In this document: in pieces, positions 1-11,790 of the stretch | Position numbering within the stretch: position 1 is the first letter of the stretch | How the letters are laid out: every line of letters begins with the position of its first letter | Assembly: GCA_026874595.1 (NCBI GenBank) | Contig: CM049317.1 | Coordinates: 34,551,401 to 34,615,400, forward strand | Length of the DNA stretch: 64,000 nt | Reading direction: 5' to 3' | Source of the DNA: Sipunculus nudus | Lineage: Eukaryota; Annelida; Sipuncula; Golfingiida; Sipunculidae | Translations under genes and position numbers: made by a program | Notes under the pieces: generated by a model | What the model saw: only the letters and a program-made list of their open reading frames with translations | What the model was told of the DNA's origin: nothing | Database searches by the model: none

Positions 1-934
1 TAAGATCAACAAGATTATTATAAGTCTGTGGAAGACACATAAATCAATAATCCTTGGTCAATGGTGAAAAAGTAATGCAAAATTATGCAACTGCCCCATC
101 ATATCTGACTGAAATTGATAATGCTGAGCCAGAACCCTTGTCTACCAGGCGGACAACTCAGAAAGCTTAACTCAGTGAAATCCAATATTGGCATCACAGA
201 AGGTTGCTTTATACATAACCATTTCAAATCCCTCACACACAGAGCCCGAGCTATCAAACAGAACTTTCCAAAAATGGGTTGAACTAAACAGGCATTGTCA
301 TTGATGCGGTAAAGGTTTGATTCCGTCATCAAACGCTGCGTCGCAACGCATAGAAATAAAATATCATCTTTTGGCAAATCATATAACTAATTTACGGCTC
401 CAATTTCATCGACCGTTCCAGGGTTTTGAGACGGTTAGCTCCACACATCACCTCCTCTCTGAGACTGAAGTCTTTTCAAGTGACACCATCAGATATTTGT
501 GGGGTTTCCGCGTGATTGACTCCAAAACCATCGTGGTTCACTCAATCATCGCCGATTAGTGCAGGTGGTTATGTAATGTTGCAAAATTTCTGATACATTT
601 TTGGAACCAATATTACTTTGAATATTTGAACTTTAAGGAAAAAACTATGTGGGTCCATTTTATTCGACAGATTCTATGGCAACCTGATTGGATTTCAAAA
701 TAGCGCCATTATTAACCAAAAACTGTTTAGCCAAAGAAAAATGATTTATCTCAAATAAAAAAACCCAGAAAAAAAATGAAAAAGTTTCTCCGAAATCCAA
801 ACAATTAGAAGTAATGTAATGCCGATTAATTCTTCACGAATAGTTCCTACATTATCAATTTTAGTTTGATTATAAAAAGTTCTGTTGAAGAATATACTCC
901 ATATCCAAAAAAAAAAAACTGTCAGAACACGTAC
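1..934. other. Gene A intron or downstream region, no exon seen
   Basis: Left edge of the window beyond the last visible gene A exon. It holds one copy of a dispersed repeat (334-557) and otherwise unremarkable AT-rich sequence. The open frames here do not resemble known domains and lack supporting splice signals. Confidence 0.5.
334..557 (+). repeat. Dispersed repeat family 1, copy 1
   Basis: About 225 bp recurring at 2923-3160 and 12830-13032. Shared landmarks in order: a TCGCA(A/T)-rich start, TTTTGGCAAATCATATAACT, a degenerate middle, then GTGGTTCACTCAATCATCGC at the end. No coding potential recognised. All three copies lie inside gene A and have the same orientation. Confidence 0.65.
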
Positions 935-1096
935 CGCCACAAAGTGTGGTAATGCAATTCTGTTGTCTTTCAGTGACATTTCCTATACATTTATATTTTC
1001 TCTCAGGTATGGGTCGACATTCTCTCGTATTGGTCTGGGTACCCCATCCACATTCCTCTGAACACACGTCACAGCTACTCCAGCTCGTCCATGTAC
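935..1096 (-). CDS. Gene A exon 5: TSP1 module with seven cysteines
   Basis: Fifty-four codons from an acceptor ending CCCCAAG to a donor GGCG|GTACGT, phase 1-1. The module begins GTWTSWSSCDVCSEECGWGT and continues through RECRP, KYKCIGNVTERQQNC to TTLC. The W-T-S-W-S-S-C core and basic strand are clear. It carries seven cysteines, one more than the other modules, because both a C-x-x-C and an additional C appear in the first loop. NVT is a potential N-glycosylation site. The donor in phase 1 implies at least one further exon past the left edge. Confidence 0.85.
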
Positions 1097-4000
1097 CTTG
1101 GGGTACATATAGAAAAATATGTATTACAACAGACAGGTAATTGTGTTCCAATCGAAACACCTTTGGGGTCATTTGGAGAACTTCAAAAGAAATTTAAAAC
1201 ATATTTCTTGATACGCTGTGTACATTATTGCATTTAGGTTTTATAATTCAAAACGGATAAATTGCGTCAATATAAAGGCGAAAAATCGCATTTCCTGTTG
1301 AAATCTGTTATAAGTAATAGTGTGCCGTGAGTTATCTCCGCATAAATGTCGACATTTAGCTAATGTTTCAAACTAATTGTCAAACTGTCTTTCTTAAAGC
1401 ACAACATCTGTGCACACACAACCGTTCCACTTACCAATATCCCTACCTCTGAGGATATAAGATAGAGATGTGTCTCGCTTTATCCTAAACAGTCTTATAA
1501 CTATAGAAAGATTGGTAAAACTTTTTATAATTTTATGACACCGTAATATTAAGTAATATCTTAAAGAAAGTTGGTTAATCGCATCCTCTTGGCACCCCCG
1601 CCCCCTTACCTGTGTCGCTGTCAGTAATTTTTTCTTGTTTTTCCCCTGTAAACTATATCATATGACCGTGGATCTTTACAAACAACCACCTCACATGATA
1701 TCGTGTGTCTGTAGGCGTCTAAATTCCATAATGATCATGTAAAGTAACAGATACCCTTGCCACATGAAAACAAAACTTTCATCCAGAGGTCGCTATTACT
1801 TGGTTATTTGCAGACTACGCTTGCTGGTGTTGGGCACAGTGTGACTCAGTGTTGGACCCATAGTAGTTTGTCGCCAGAGAACTAAGACGTGCTTATTTAT
1901 TATTATGATAATGAACATTTAATTAAGGTATTATAACCAGACGATTGTTTCTTTTGATTGTTATATATCAATATGCTGTATTATGTATCAATGTTAGCGT
2001 GGGAACGTATTTTTAGGAAACCCAGTTGTTGTATTTGATGTTGGTTTAATTTCAGTGGTAATTCTGTGAGAATTGTATATTCTCAGGCTCGTCATTGTAA
2101 GTCTAGACGGTTTCCTGTTATAACATTGTTTACTGTATACTTCAAAGGCAGCGCACCTGCATACTTGTTTCTCGAATACTTTTGGCTGTTGAGGCGTATC
2201 CATTTTAGTATTCATGAATAGAACACAGGCATTAATTATAAGGCGATAGGCCAAGAGCGGTCAGGATGTGCAACGAAAGCAGGAGTATATGAGTTGGAGA
2301 CGGGTGAGAAAGGGGACAATCTCCTAGATCGGCGCGACTGAAGGTGCAGTCTGAAATTTGTCGGTCAAGAGGAGGGTCCGATGTTACCCGAGAACTGATC
2401 AGCAATGGGACGATCTCCCGGTATATTGTATTGTGTTACGATTTCAGAAGGCCTTGTAAACCATCCGATGTGTCTCGCTGGTTGGAGCCCAGCGAACAGA
2501 CCAAGACGTTTGATACGCATCAATATGAATGGTTCAAAATATTGCCGCATGGGATGGCATATTCAAGTACAGCGTGATGGAACTATCCGGGGTAATACTG
2601 CAGTGACAGACATTGTTTGATTGATGTTACACTGAAGGTTGTGGGCTGATCTGTCAGTGATTCACAGAAGCGCGTACTTCGGAGGTAGAGACTGTGTCGA
2701 GCCAGTGATTTGTTGGACAGCGAGAAGCGCTTGCATACCGCGTGTATTGTGTATAAAGCCACCAAGACTCGAGAAGTACATCCCTAAGTCAAGTGCGCGA
2801 CGATCATGTGACCACCGGCCTTCGTGTCTGTCGAACTGTTTGTGTAGTGTGCTGGACTGGCCCAGTCCATGAAATAGTTCTGACTCAATTGTTGCTTCTG
2901 ACAGAGAAATCAAACGTTCACGCGTTGTGTCGCATTAAGTATCGGTACCGCCATCTTGCGGCAACTCATAAAACTAATTTGCCACTATCTGACCCTCTGC
3001 TTTCATTGACTGGTAATTTTGGCCGATTCCCGGACGGTCAGCGCCAAACATTACCGCTTCGCTGAACTAAGGTCTCTTCCAGTGACGTCAGCAGTGGTCT
3101 TTCCCAGAATCTTTTTCAAAACCAACATGGTTCATTCAGTAATCGCCTATTCCGGGCTTCCAATTGGTTACAAATATTCCCACTTAATTTGTCTTAATAA
3201 TTTTAGGCCGTCGCATAAATTGAGTTCGGCGATACTTTATAAAACACTATAACCCTCGGCTTCAGTGTGAACGTTTATCGGACCAGCACTCTTGAACGTT
3301 GGCCTGTTTAAACATAATGTACGCCAAACTCTAGCTCAGCCAATCAGCGCGAAATATTCTGGTGCACCACGCGACGAGCGCAGTCAAAATGTACCGGCTG
3401 ACTGAAACGATCACGATTCGCGAGTCGCAATTGACAGTTAATACACGGGTTCAGACAAATGCTGTCAGCTGCTCTTGTTATCTCGGCAGAAGGAATTTTG
3501 CTGGACCTGTCGGTTCAAAATTGTTGCGATAGTGTCTACAATAAACACTTACATTTGGCCCATGGCCCGTAATATTCGTTCAGCAGAGATATATCATAGA
3601 CACGAAGGTTCATGTATGACTACCTGAACACATGATTTCAGTGCGAATGTTACCAAGCAGGTCGAGCTTTGGGACCGCAGTTGGCGTTCTCATAGCAACG
3701 ATGCCACTCACATGAGGCGTGACGGCTTGAAATGGAAATACGGGGGAATCGTCAAGCCCTAAAAGAGCCTTGTGAGGCCTTGATATGCAAATATCAGCGA
3801 TTCGCAGGGGTTTACAGGGTTTAGTGATATAAGCTGGCACTGAGTTAAGGCTATCGGTACATGGAATCACGTTTTATTTTAAGCATTTTATTAGTAAACG
3901 CAAATACTAAAGCCCTGGCAGGGCTAGTAGTGTGCATTCCGGATTAATCAGAACTCTGTGCAAGTGTGTATTTATATGAACACTATGTATTGTTTGTATC

Positions 4001-4351
4001 ATATGCGTGGAACGCCTTTCCGGAGAATTGTAAGTTTAATTTTATTATACTTCTATTGTTTATGATACATGCAACTTTCTCATTTTTTGCGTGTATAAGT
4101 CAGCTTCAGTCAGTTTAGTCAATCCTTAAAAGAACCTTGAAAGTCCATGTTTTCGGGGGTGTGAAATGAAGATTGAGTGAAAATAGCAGAGACGATTTAA
4201 TGATAAATAAAGTACATTAAGCATTACTCCAGCGACTACACAACACTTTGATGGCAGGCTCACGTAATTAAAGAAAATTCGTCAGTCACAGGTCGATCGC
4301 CTATTTTGAAGATGATAAGTATAGTATAAAAACGATCTCTTGTATACTCAC
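1097..4351. other. Gene A intron 4: mostly unrecognised, one dispersed repeat
   Basis: Apart from the repeat copy at 2923-3160, nothing recognisable was found. The part from about 2240 to 3880 is less AT-rich than its surroundings and contains several overlapping short open frames on both strands with no known domain. It may be an old mobile element or a regulatory stretch. Confidence 0.4.
2923..3160 (+). repeat. Dispersed repeat family 1, copy 2
   Basis: Second copy of the family also seen at 334 and 12830. It has CGCCATCTTGCGGCAACTCAT at the position of the GGCAAATCAT motif and ATGGTTCATTCAGTAATCGC at the end. The similarity continues weakly past 3160 into CCCACTTAATTTG, matching CCCACTTCACTA beyond copy 3. 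Confidence 0.6.
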
Positions 4352-4510
4352 TTATACAGACTGGGGTTGGAGCACAGCTCTTTGTTTCGGAATATTGTTC
4401 ATTAGGGTCACATACGGCACCACTAGGACATGATCTGTATCTTCTTGCATATCCACTTGGTATGCTGCATCCGTAGCACGAAGACCACCCACCCCACGAG
4501 CCAATAGTAC
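4352..4510 (-). CDS. Gene A exon 4: atypical TSP1 module
   Basis: Fifty-three codons between acceptor TTTCTTGTAG and donor ATAA|GTGAGT, phase 1-1. The residues read SWGGWSSCYGCSIPSGYAR, then RYRSC, AVCDPNEQYSETKSC and PTPVC. Six cysteines and the W-x-x-W-S-S-C signature mark a TSP1 module. As in exon 3, the first two cysteines are only two residues apart (C-Y-G-C), so the C-x-x-S/T-C fucosylation motif is absent. The shared SETK-x-C motif in exons 3 and 4 suggests they arose from each other by duplication. Confidence 0.85.
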   Translation of the reverse strand, partial: VLLARGVGGLRATDAAYQVDMQEDTDHVLVVPYVTLMNNIPKQRAVLQPQSV

Positions 4511-5172
4511 CTACAAGAAATGATGATAGTATATCAATTAACAGAAAATCTTATAGTTTGGACATGTTTGCCTCCGCAAAGATGCGTTCATTCCTGTTCG
4601 TGTGTGTTAGTTGCTTGCCGGAAATCTTCGATTTCTGCAAGCAGGCTGGTCAGTCGCGTATGTCTGTTTATTTGTGTGTGTGTTTGTTTGTCACGACTCT
4701 ACAGGTTATAATTTTGCAGCAATCGCTTTATTTATTTATTTATTTTAATATATTTATACAGGGTAGCCTGTTCAGTAATATAGTTTGTTCTTCCAAAGGA
4801 CCCTGTAACCTTAAAACATGATATAATAATATCTGGTACAAAGATTATAAAATACACAGTATGCATATGTTACACAATATATGAATCACCAAAGATACAT
4901 GTACATAAATGTTATATACATGACAAGTAAGTCAGTCATGATATGCAACAATACTTAAAACGCTACAATAGGTAAAATTCACTTTATGCGTGAACAACAT
5001 AGTCGTATATAAAATTATGTAATACATTCCATGGGTAATTTATGTATGAAAACGAGTAAAATGCACTATAATCGTAAAAACTAGTAAAGACACGGTTATA
5101 AAATAATCCAAACAATACAGACAGGTATTGCCAATGCATATTAGGAAATAACATTGTCTTTAGGTTGTAATT

Positions 5173-6314
5173 CTAAGACTTTAAAAGAAACGCTTTGGTC
5201 TTTTGTTTAAAAGCATTTAAAGATTTTATAGACCTGATCTCGTATGGTAAGGTATACCATACCGAAGGGCCTCTGTATAAGAAGCTATTTTTGAAGAATT
5301 CATTTTTCATGTTTTGGCAATCAAAAACAGAAGGCCACTTTGAGCGGATCTGGCAGAATGATCATGCGTATCACTGACCCATATGAACTGTTTTGAATTA
5401 TGGATATTCATTTGATTGACATATTTATGCATCAGGATACATATGAAATACTCACAACGTTTAGAGACTGTTAGCCATTGTATCTGTTGTGTCAGAGTGG
5501 CGCTTGGAATTTCATAATCATAGCAGCTGGTAACAATACGTGCAGCACGATTTTTAATATTTTGCAGTTTTCTGTGGCAAATTGAGGTTTTCGTTTTTCC
5601 CCATACACTTATGGCATAGTCAATATGTGGCTGAATCATATTATTATAGACTGTTATTAATGTATTTATGGATAGTACTTTACTAAGGCGGTGTCACAGT
5701 GCTAAGTATGGTGACAATTTTTTACATAACGTTGTTTCATGTGAGAACCATGATAAATTAGCATCAATATTTACACCTAAGTTTATTTTACGTTGATTTT
5801 GAAACGTTATGTCATTGGCAGTGATACAAAGGTCATGGTTATTTACACGATTTGTGGTACCCAGTAACATGACAGTAGATTTGTCAATATTTATGGTTAA
5901 CTTGTTAGCATCGAACCAGCTGCAAGCAGCATTTACTGCTTGTTGTAAGGTTTGCTGTGCCACAGATATGGTAGAATCATGACAATAGATGGTTGTATCG
6001 TCAGCATAAGCGATGCATTTTGCAAGTCTTAGGCGATTGAAAAGGTCATTGATATATAAAAGAAAGAGAACAGGACCCAAAAAAGTACCTTGGGGCACGC
6101 CTATATTGAACGTTTGTACCCTAGAAGATTTGCCATTACAATGTACTCTTTGTTGACGATCTTTTAAATAAGCCCTAAACCAGGTTCTGGTCTTCATAGT
6201 AAAGCCTAGCAGGCTTAGCTTATAGATGAGTATAGGATGATTTATTGTGTCAAAACCTTTCTTACTTGCACAGTTGGTAGACAAAAGTACTGGAAGCTTA
6301 TTATTTTCTGTCAA
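5173..6314 (-). pseudogene. Non-LTR retrotransposon reverse transcriptase fragment, 5'-truncated and frameshifted
   Basis: The translated minus strand shows the central and C-terminal parts of a LINE reverse transcriptase of the Jockey/CR1 type: the motif A region (FDTINHPIL...), WFRAYLKDRQQRV, motif B GVPQGTFLGPVLFLLYINDL, and catalytic motif C YADDTTIY. After about 5694 the frame breaks and resumes in another frame with the usual C-terminal signature (QPHIDYAISVWGK). A further shift near 5307 leads to RGPSVWYTLPYEIRS and a stop at 5173-5175. The N-terminal endonuclease and the finger motifs are absent, so it is a 5'-truncated, dead copy with at least two frame breaks. It lies in intron 3 of gene A, in the same orientation. 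The 5' end abuts a TGACCTTTGACCT repeat. Confidence 0.9.
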
Positions 6315-6319
6315 TATAG

Positions 6320-7200
6320 GTCAAAGGTCAAGGTCATCAAAGGCCTTTTCTCTAGTGTATAGCTGCCTCAAGTTTGCTGTAACCATATTTACGCATTTTG
6401 GGGAAAAGTCATGATAATCGAAAATAAGGGGTCTTATTTTTCTAACTTTTTTCAGTCTAAAAGCTAGAGAGTCTAGTTTTTTCCATCAGGTAGCATACAA
6501 GTAGTATTATTTCATTATATTACAAGTCTTGCAATATCTCGTAAAATATCTCGTCTAAAGATAAATTTTGAGATATCGCTTAGTGACAGCCTAGATTCCA
6601 CAAGTATGCAGGAATCCTTTTGAAACTGATATATCTTATGTCTTACACTAATATCTCGAAACGTATTTTTCGAACCTCTGCAACATATCCTTATTATGAC
6701 TATATTCCCAAAACTATAAACCTCAATTATATTAACTGTAGCTTATTTTCTTCCCCTGAGACTTTTCAATAACCTTGTTAGGTCATCTGGTCTAAATCTT
6801 GTGTTATTTTGTCAGTATGTCTGCCTCTTTTTCAGCTGTCTCAATTTCTCCTGCTTGCTGGTTCATGTGTCTTACATATAACATGCTTCAGTCCTCAGTT
6901 TTCCTGGAATCACTTTCTAACTTGCATGCATTGTATGTCTTAAAGATTTATGGGATATTTATGTGTATTGTCTAAATAAGTCAAAGGTCAAGGTCATCAA
7001 AACACGTAAAAATCTTATTTCCCTCATAACTTCGACAATCTTAGTCCTGTCTTCACAAGCAATGGCATATTTTCCTGCTCTTATTTCTTTCTCATTCATC
7101 TGACTATTTCTACCTCATTTCCGGCAAGCGCCCGACCTCAGGTCGTCTAGTTTGTGTTTTTTTTTTTCACGACATAACTGACGCATCATGAACGAATCCC
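6320..7200 (+). repeat. Two degenerate copies of an AGGTCAAAGGTCAAGGTCA-type repeat
   Basis: AGGTCAAAGGTCAAGGTCATC occurs at about 6325, and AGTCAAAGGTCAAGGTCATC about 655 bp later at 6979, each followed by an AT-rich body. The motif is the reverse complement of the TGACCTTGACCTTTGACCT core of the satellite at 47.7-48.6 kb. No coding sequence seen. Confidence 0.5.
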
Positions 7201-7510
7201 GTGAACTTTCCAGGGCACCTCGGGAACGGGCGAATAAATTGATTTTTGGTGTGTATCCGGTTCATTATTCGGATCCAGGAAGAACTTCCTGGTAATTTAC
7301 AAATGTATAGTCACATATGCCCATATGAACATAGGAATATGGGTCGAATAAGTGAATATAAATACCGGCTGGGGAACATATACATCAAAGAACCTGGTAA
7401 TATGAGTCAGTAAGTGAACCAAATATGGGGATTGCGTGTGCTCAACACCAAGGACCGCCAACAGGGTGGGAGCCTGTTTCCTGAGAATGCATATTTTTAG
7501 TATCACACGG
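7180..7510 (+). repeat. Dispersed repeat family 2, copy 1
   Basis: Shares landmarks with 8095-8300, 43000-43285 and, in reverse, 19250-19520: ...ATCCGG..., then CATAGGAATATGGGTCGAA (AATAAGTGAA) and a CTTGCATTC / GCCTG(C/T)TTC end. Open frames across it are incidental. Confidence 0.55.
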
Positions 7511-8094
7511 GTTCATTTCTGTTTTTATTTAGTGTGATATTCTCTTTGGATTCTTAATACGCGTTATTTAATTCGTCACTATTCTACAAACCATTAATTG
7601 ACTTTACAATTATACCTTAACTTTGAAGATTCCAAAAATAATGGCGAAGCTACAATTCAAATAAACCATGACCATTGAGTATGAATATCTGTTCCAATAT
7701 CGACAAATTAAGAAATATTTCAAAACAGTTAATTTTTCTGAAAGTCAAGAATGAGTATAGTATTCGAGTATTATCACTTTAGTGTTGTCGACATTAAGGA
7801 AAAAAACGTAGTGTACTAAACACAAAATCAGTTTTTTGTCTAACTTGAATGAGAACCTTGTATATGTCACCGGAGCATTTATTTAGGTACTTTACTTATC
7901 TCATATCAAATATATATAAGCATATTCCCGTTATGATCAAAGGAAACCAGACGTCATAATACCCAACGCATTACATATAAATAGACCGAAATATTCACAA
8001 TAAGGCAGTAATGTCCAGCAGCCTTAAATAAACTCTGGTTTAACTGTCTATGTGAAGTGCATGTGTTTGTTTAAAACAAAGAACCGAAGCAGTT

Positions 8095-8300
8095 ACGAAA
8101 GGAAGCTCATGGAAATTTGCAGGGCGTTTGGTTGGAACGGGCCATTGACGAATCGGTAAGATTTTTGTGTGGATCCGTCACATGATCCGGATCTAAACGT
8201 GTCATCAAGAAATTGTCACAAATCTTCATTCACTTATTCAGGAATGGGTATGGGTCAAATAAGTGATCGCCCACATGGCGGAGGCTTGCATTCTTTGGGA
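8095..8300 (+). repeat. Dispersed repeat family 2, copy 2
   Basis: Contains CACATGATCCGGATCTAAAC, CACTTATTCAGGAATGGGTA and GGAGGCTTGCATTCTTTG, matching the copies at 7180, 19250 (reverse) and 43000. It ends about 40 bp before gene A exon 3. Confidence 0.55.
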
Positions 8301-8340
8301 TACTGATTTCTAATTCCCTTATATATTAGAAAATGCTCAC

Positions 8341-8499
8341 CACAATTCACTTGGCATGCCTTGGTCTCGGAATGGTTGCCATTGCAGTTAGAGTAATACG
8401 TTCGAACTGTGCCGTAGACACAATAACGATAGCGTGTACTCGTCCCTGGCTGTGCACACCTACTGCAGAGACCCCAGTTGTACCAGTTAGTCCAGGTTG
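8341..8499 (-). CDS. Gene A exon 3: atypical TSP1 module
   Basis: Fifty-three codons between a strong acceptor (TTGTTTCAG) and donor (TGTG|GTGAGC), phase 1 at both ends. The translation starts TWTNWYNWGLCSRC and continues with STRYRYC, SNCNGNHSETKACQVNC. Six cysteines and the W-x-x-W ladder identify TSP1. The loop after the first cysteine is shortened to C-S-R-C, so the O-fucosylation motif present in exon 2 is missing. NHS is a potential N-glycosylation site. The module is flanked by dispersed repeats on both sides, but the exon itself is intact. Confidence 0.85.
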
Positions 8500-10247
8500 C
8501 TGAAACAAAATAAGAAATTAAGACAGAACATAGATCTAAGTTAGTCCGATCATAACTATCTGCTAGTTTAAATGTTATTTACAAGGGGTGGGTATCGGTC
8601 TACCTGTCACGTTTACATTGCGTGTTGAGATAGACTCAGTTCGATACCCAATATGTATTGACGATACGTTCAATTTGTAAGCAAATGAAAAAAAAGTATG
8701 TATATTTATTGCCGTCAATAAAAGGTTTCATTAAAATACACATTCGGAGGCCGTTGTGGCTTTCATATGTTTTCTAAAATAAAGTTCTGATATTGTCGCT
8801 CAGCAAGGATGGGGCGTGTTTTGGAGTCCCGAGGTTTGTCGAGTGCTGAATAACGGTAAATACTGTGATACATACTTTGTATACCAATTTTTCTTTGTAT
8901 ATCATTTACTGTAAAAAAGCTTTAAAAAAAAAATGCTTCCTAATTTTTTAAATATATAGCAGATCTATTATACCCTGCATTTTGCTGTATAATATTTAAA
9001 ATAGAAATAAGATAAAAAAATCTTTACCTTATATATCACGTCATTCTAAGCTTAAGCGGGCCTATGCATATTCTTTTAAACTAGAGCCAAAACTTCGGTG
9101 AGCTACAATATTCTCTTTAGTAGTGGATAGGTAATCATTTCGGAGGATGGGCCAAATTTATCCTCAAGATGTGTAAATGTGACCAGAAATATTTTCCAAA
9201 TACTTAAACCTTAACCTCATTTGCTGAAAAGAATACTGAATATGGAAACATCAATCTTGTGAAAGCCCTTTGCACTTCCCTCCAAACCCTTCTTTTGTAT
9301 TTGGACTGGAAAATTATATAGGCCGTTTTCTTGTCATGAAATTATACATTTTTTGTATATCTCCTCGAATAAGAGTCCGTGTATTAATCAGATAATCCTG
9401 TGTTTCTTTGTATTTTTTTTTCTTCCAAAATGCTTTTTTTCGTATTATATCGAACACGGAGTTCCGAGTAACCTATTTCCGGTATTAATGCACCTCGAGA
9501 CTTTTTTGTGCTTACAGTTGAATCAAGCAGAGGTAAAATGATGGATAAAAGTCTTAATACATGCCTTACTCTGATCACAGGAGATAAATAATTAAAATAA
9601 TGATATCAATTTTAAAGAGTATCGATATCCTTAATAACAAGGAACGTCAGTGATCAGGATTCTCGTTGGGGGGGGGGGGGGACAATGGACAAAATATGAT
9701 GGCAACACATTATCATTTGTCTGCCGGAATAAAAGGAGTATTTTTGCACATAGCGATTTCTAGGTCAAATTTCTGTTTCCACTTCCTGGTTTCTTCGTAT
9801 TTTCCTCAATATTCTTTCAATTTCGCATCTCATAATAAGAAAATTTAGGATATCTCTCGCTTTAATGGCCCTTATGAATTACCATGCAAGTTAGCCTATA
9901 GAATTGCCTTGAAAGCTCAATTCAAGACACTTTGAAAGTTGAGAAACAATTACCGTAATCTCAAATATATTCTAAGCACCGGGGGCGTATACATGGGGGG
10001 GGGGGCGCGGGCGCCCCCCCCCCCCCCCTCAAATCTGCTCACATTTATGCCAGTCAACTACTGGCAAATGTTATGTTTGATAACTCACATTTATTTTATA
10101 TTTTATTTTTTATGTATACACACACTTAGATAAACTATGGCGTATTAGTAAATAAATATTTACATGTTTCTCTATGCACGAGTGTGGTAAAGTTAGTCCC
10201 ATATGGAAAAGAAAGAACAAAAGCTTAGCAAGATATTGTCTGTTATG

Positions 10248-10249
<2 letters not shown>
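8500..10249. other. Gene A intron 2, right-hand part: no gene seen
   Basis: AT-rich intron sequence with a poly-G tract at about 9667-9681 and a GC hairpin-like tract at 9995-10028. No exon or mobile element recognised. Confidence 0.4.
9995..10028. repeat. Poly-G run, CG core, poly-C run (self-complementary)
   Basis: A run of about 11 G, a short CGCGGGCG core and a run of about 17 C form a near-perfect GC hairpin in otherwise AT-rich intron. Tract length cannot be trusted exactly because such runs are prone to sequencing error. Confidence 0.7.

Positions 10250-10302
<53 letters not shown>
10250..10302. repeat. (AT)n microsatellite
   Basis: Uninterrupted TA dinucleotide array of about 53 bases in gene A intron 2. 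Two similar 45-base stretches (GAAAGAACAAAAGCTTRGCA...) flank it at about 10210 and 10395. Confidence 0.95.
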
Positions 10303-10304
<2 letters not shown>

Positions 10305-10789
10305 GATATAAAAATGTATATCTATTTTCAGTTCTAATGGTTCCTATTGACCTGAAGAGCAATTATTTTTTGTTGTATTTGCTGAAATTTGGGAAGAAAG
10401 AACAAAAGCTTGGCAAGATATTGTCTGTAATGTAAATATAAAGTGTCAGACTTTGAAAATTTCTAAAAATTAATCTAAACAGTAAAAGGATTAGATACTT
10501 ACACATTTCTCTCATGTTTTTCTACCATCTCTCTTTTCTATTTTGTTTGTGTGAAGAAGTGAAGTCTCTGTGATTGTTCTGTAACATCTTGGTGGTTAGC
10601 CAAACACTGTTAAACAATCCATGCAAGCTATTTGTACTTTCACTAGATGCTTACTAAGCCTCATTTTTAAAAATTTACCCTGAAATGCAGCTATAGAATA
10701 TAGAAAAGCTTCCGGTTTCTTGATTCTGGGATAATTAGTATCAGTTCGAAAAAAACAGCTACTGTTACTTGAGCTGGATGGGCAATATC

Positions 10790-11790
10790 TGTATATAAAC
10801 TGTATTAATATGGTAGCAGGCGTTATTTGTATGTAAACTGTATGTTTGTGGAAGCGAGCGATAATTGTATGTAATCTGTAATAATATGGATGCGGGAGTT
10901 ATGTGTATGCAACTTGTATTAGTCTGTTAGCGGGCGTTATGTCAATGTAAACTGTATTAATATGGTAGCGAGCTTTATGTGCATGTAAACTATACTAAAA
11001 TAGTTGCGGGCAATATCGGTATGTGAAATGTTTTAATATCGTAGCGGGCGTTATGAGTATATAAGAGTATTAATATGGTAGCGGGCGTTATTTTTATGTA
11101 ATCTGTATTAATATGGCAGCGGGAGTATGTGTATGAAATTGTGTTAGTCTGGTAGCGGGCGTTATGTGTATGTCAACTATATTGATATAATAGCGAGCGT
11201 TATGTTTATGTAAACTGTATTAATATATTAACGGGCGTTATGTTTATGTAAACTGTATTAATATGGTAGCGGGCGTTTTGTTTATTTAACTGTATTAATA
11301 TGGTAGCGGGCGTTTTGTTTATGTAAACTGAATCAATATGGTAGCGGGCGTTATGTTTATGTAAACTGTATCAATATGATAGCGGGCGTTATGTTTATGT
11401 AAATTGTATCAATATAGTAACGGATGTTATGTTTATGTAAACTGTATTGATATGGTAACGGGCGTCATGTTTATGTAAACTATATTAATATGGTAGCGGA
11501 TGTTATGTTTATGTAATCTGTATTAATATGGTAACGGGCGTTATGTTTATGTAAACTGTATTAATATGGTAGCGGGCGTTACGTTTATGTAAACTGTTTT
11601 GATATGGTAGCGGGCGTTGTGTGTATAGAAACTGTGTTAGTCTGGTAGCGAGTGTTATGTGTATGTAAACTGTGTTAGTCTGCTAACGGTTGGTATGTCG
11701 ATGTACATGATGTAAGTCTTATAGCGAGCATTATGTATACGCAAAACCCGGTTAGTCTGGTATGTTATGTATTTAAACTGTATTGATCCA
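10790..11790 (+). repeat. 38-bp minisatellite, about 26 copies
   Basis: Tandem unit of about 38 bp with consensus elements GTTATGTTTATGTAAACTG followed by TATTAATATGGTAGCGGGC. Copies near the centre (11220-11600) are most uniform; outer copies drift (TTAGTCTGGTAGC variants). It continues in degenerate form to about 14560, interrupted by other repeats. It lies wholly in gene A intron 2 and has no coding potential. Confidence 0.9.

Noticed and set aside
5195-5377. Plus-strand frame opposite the LINE C-terminus
   Set aside because: It is the antisense of the retrotransposon coding sequence.
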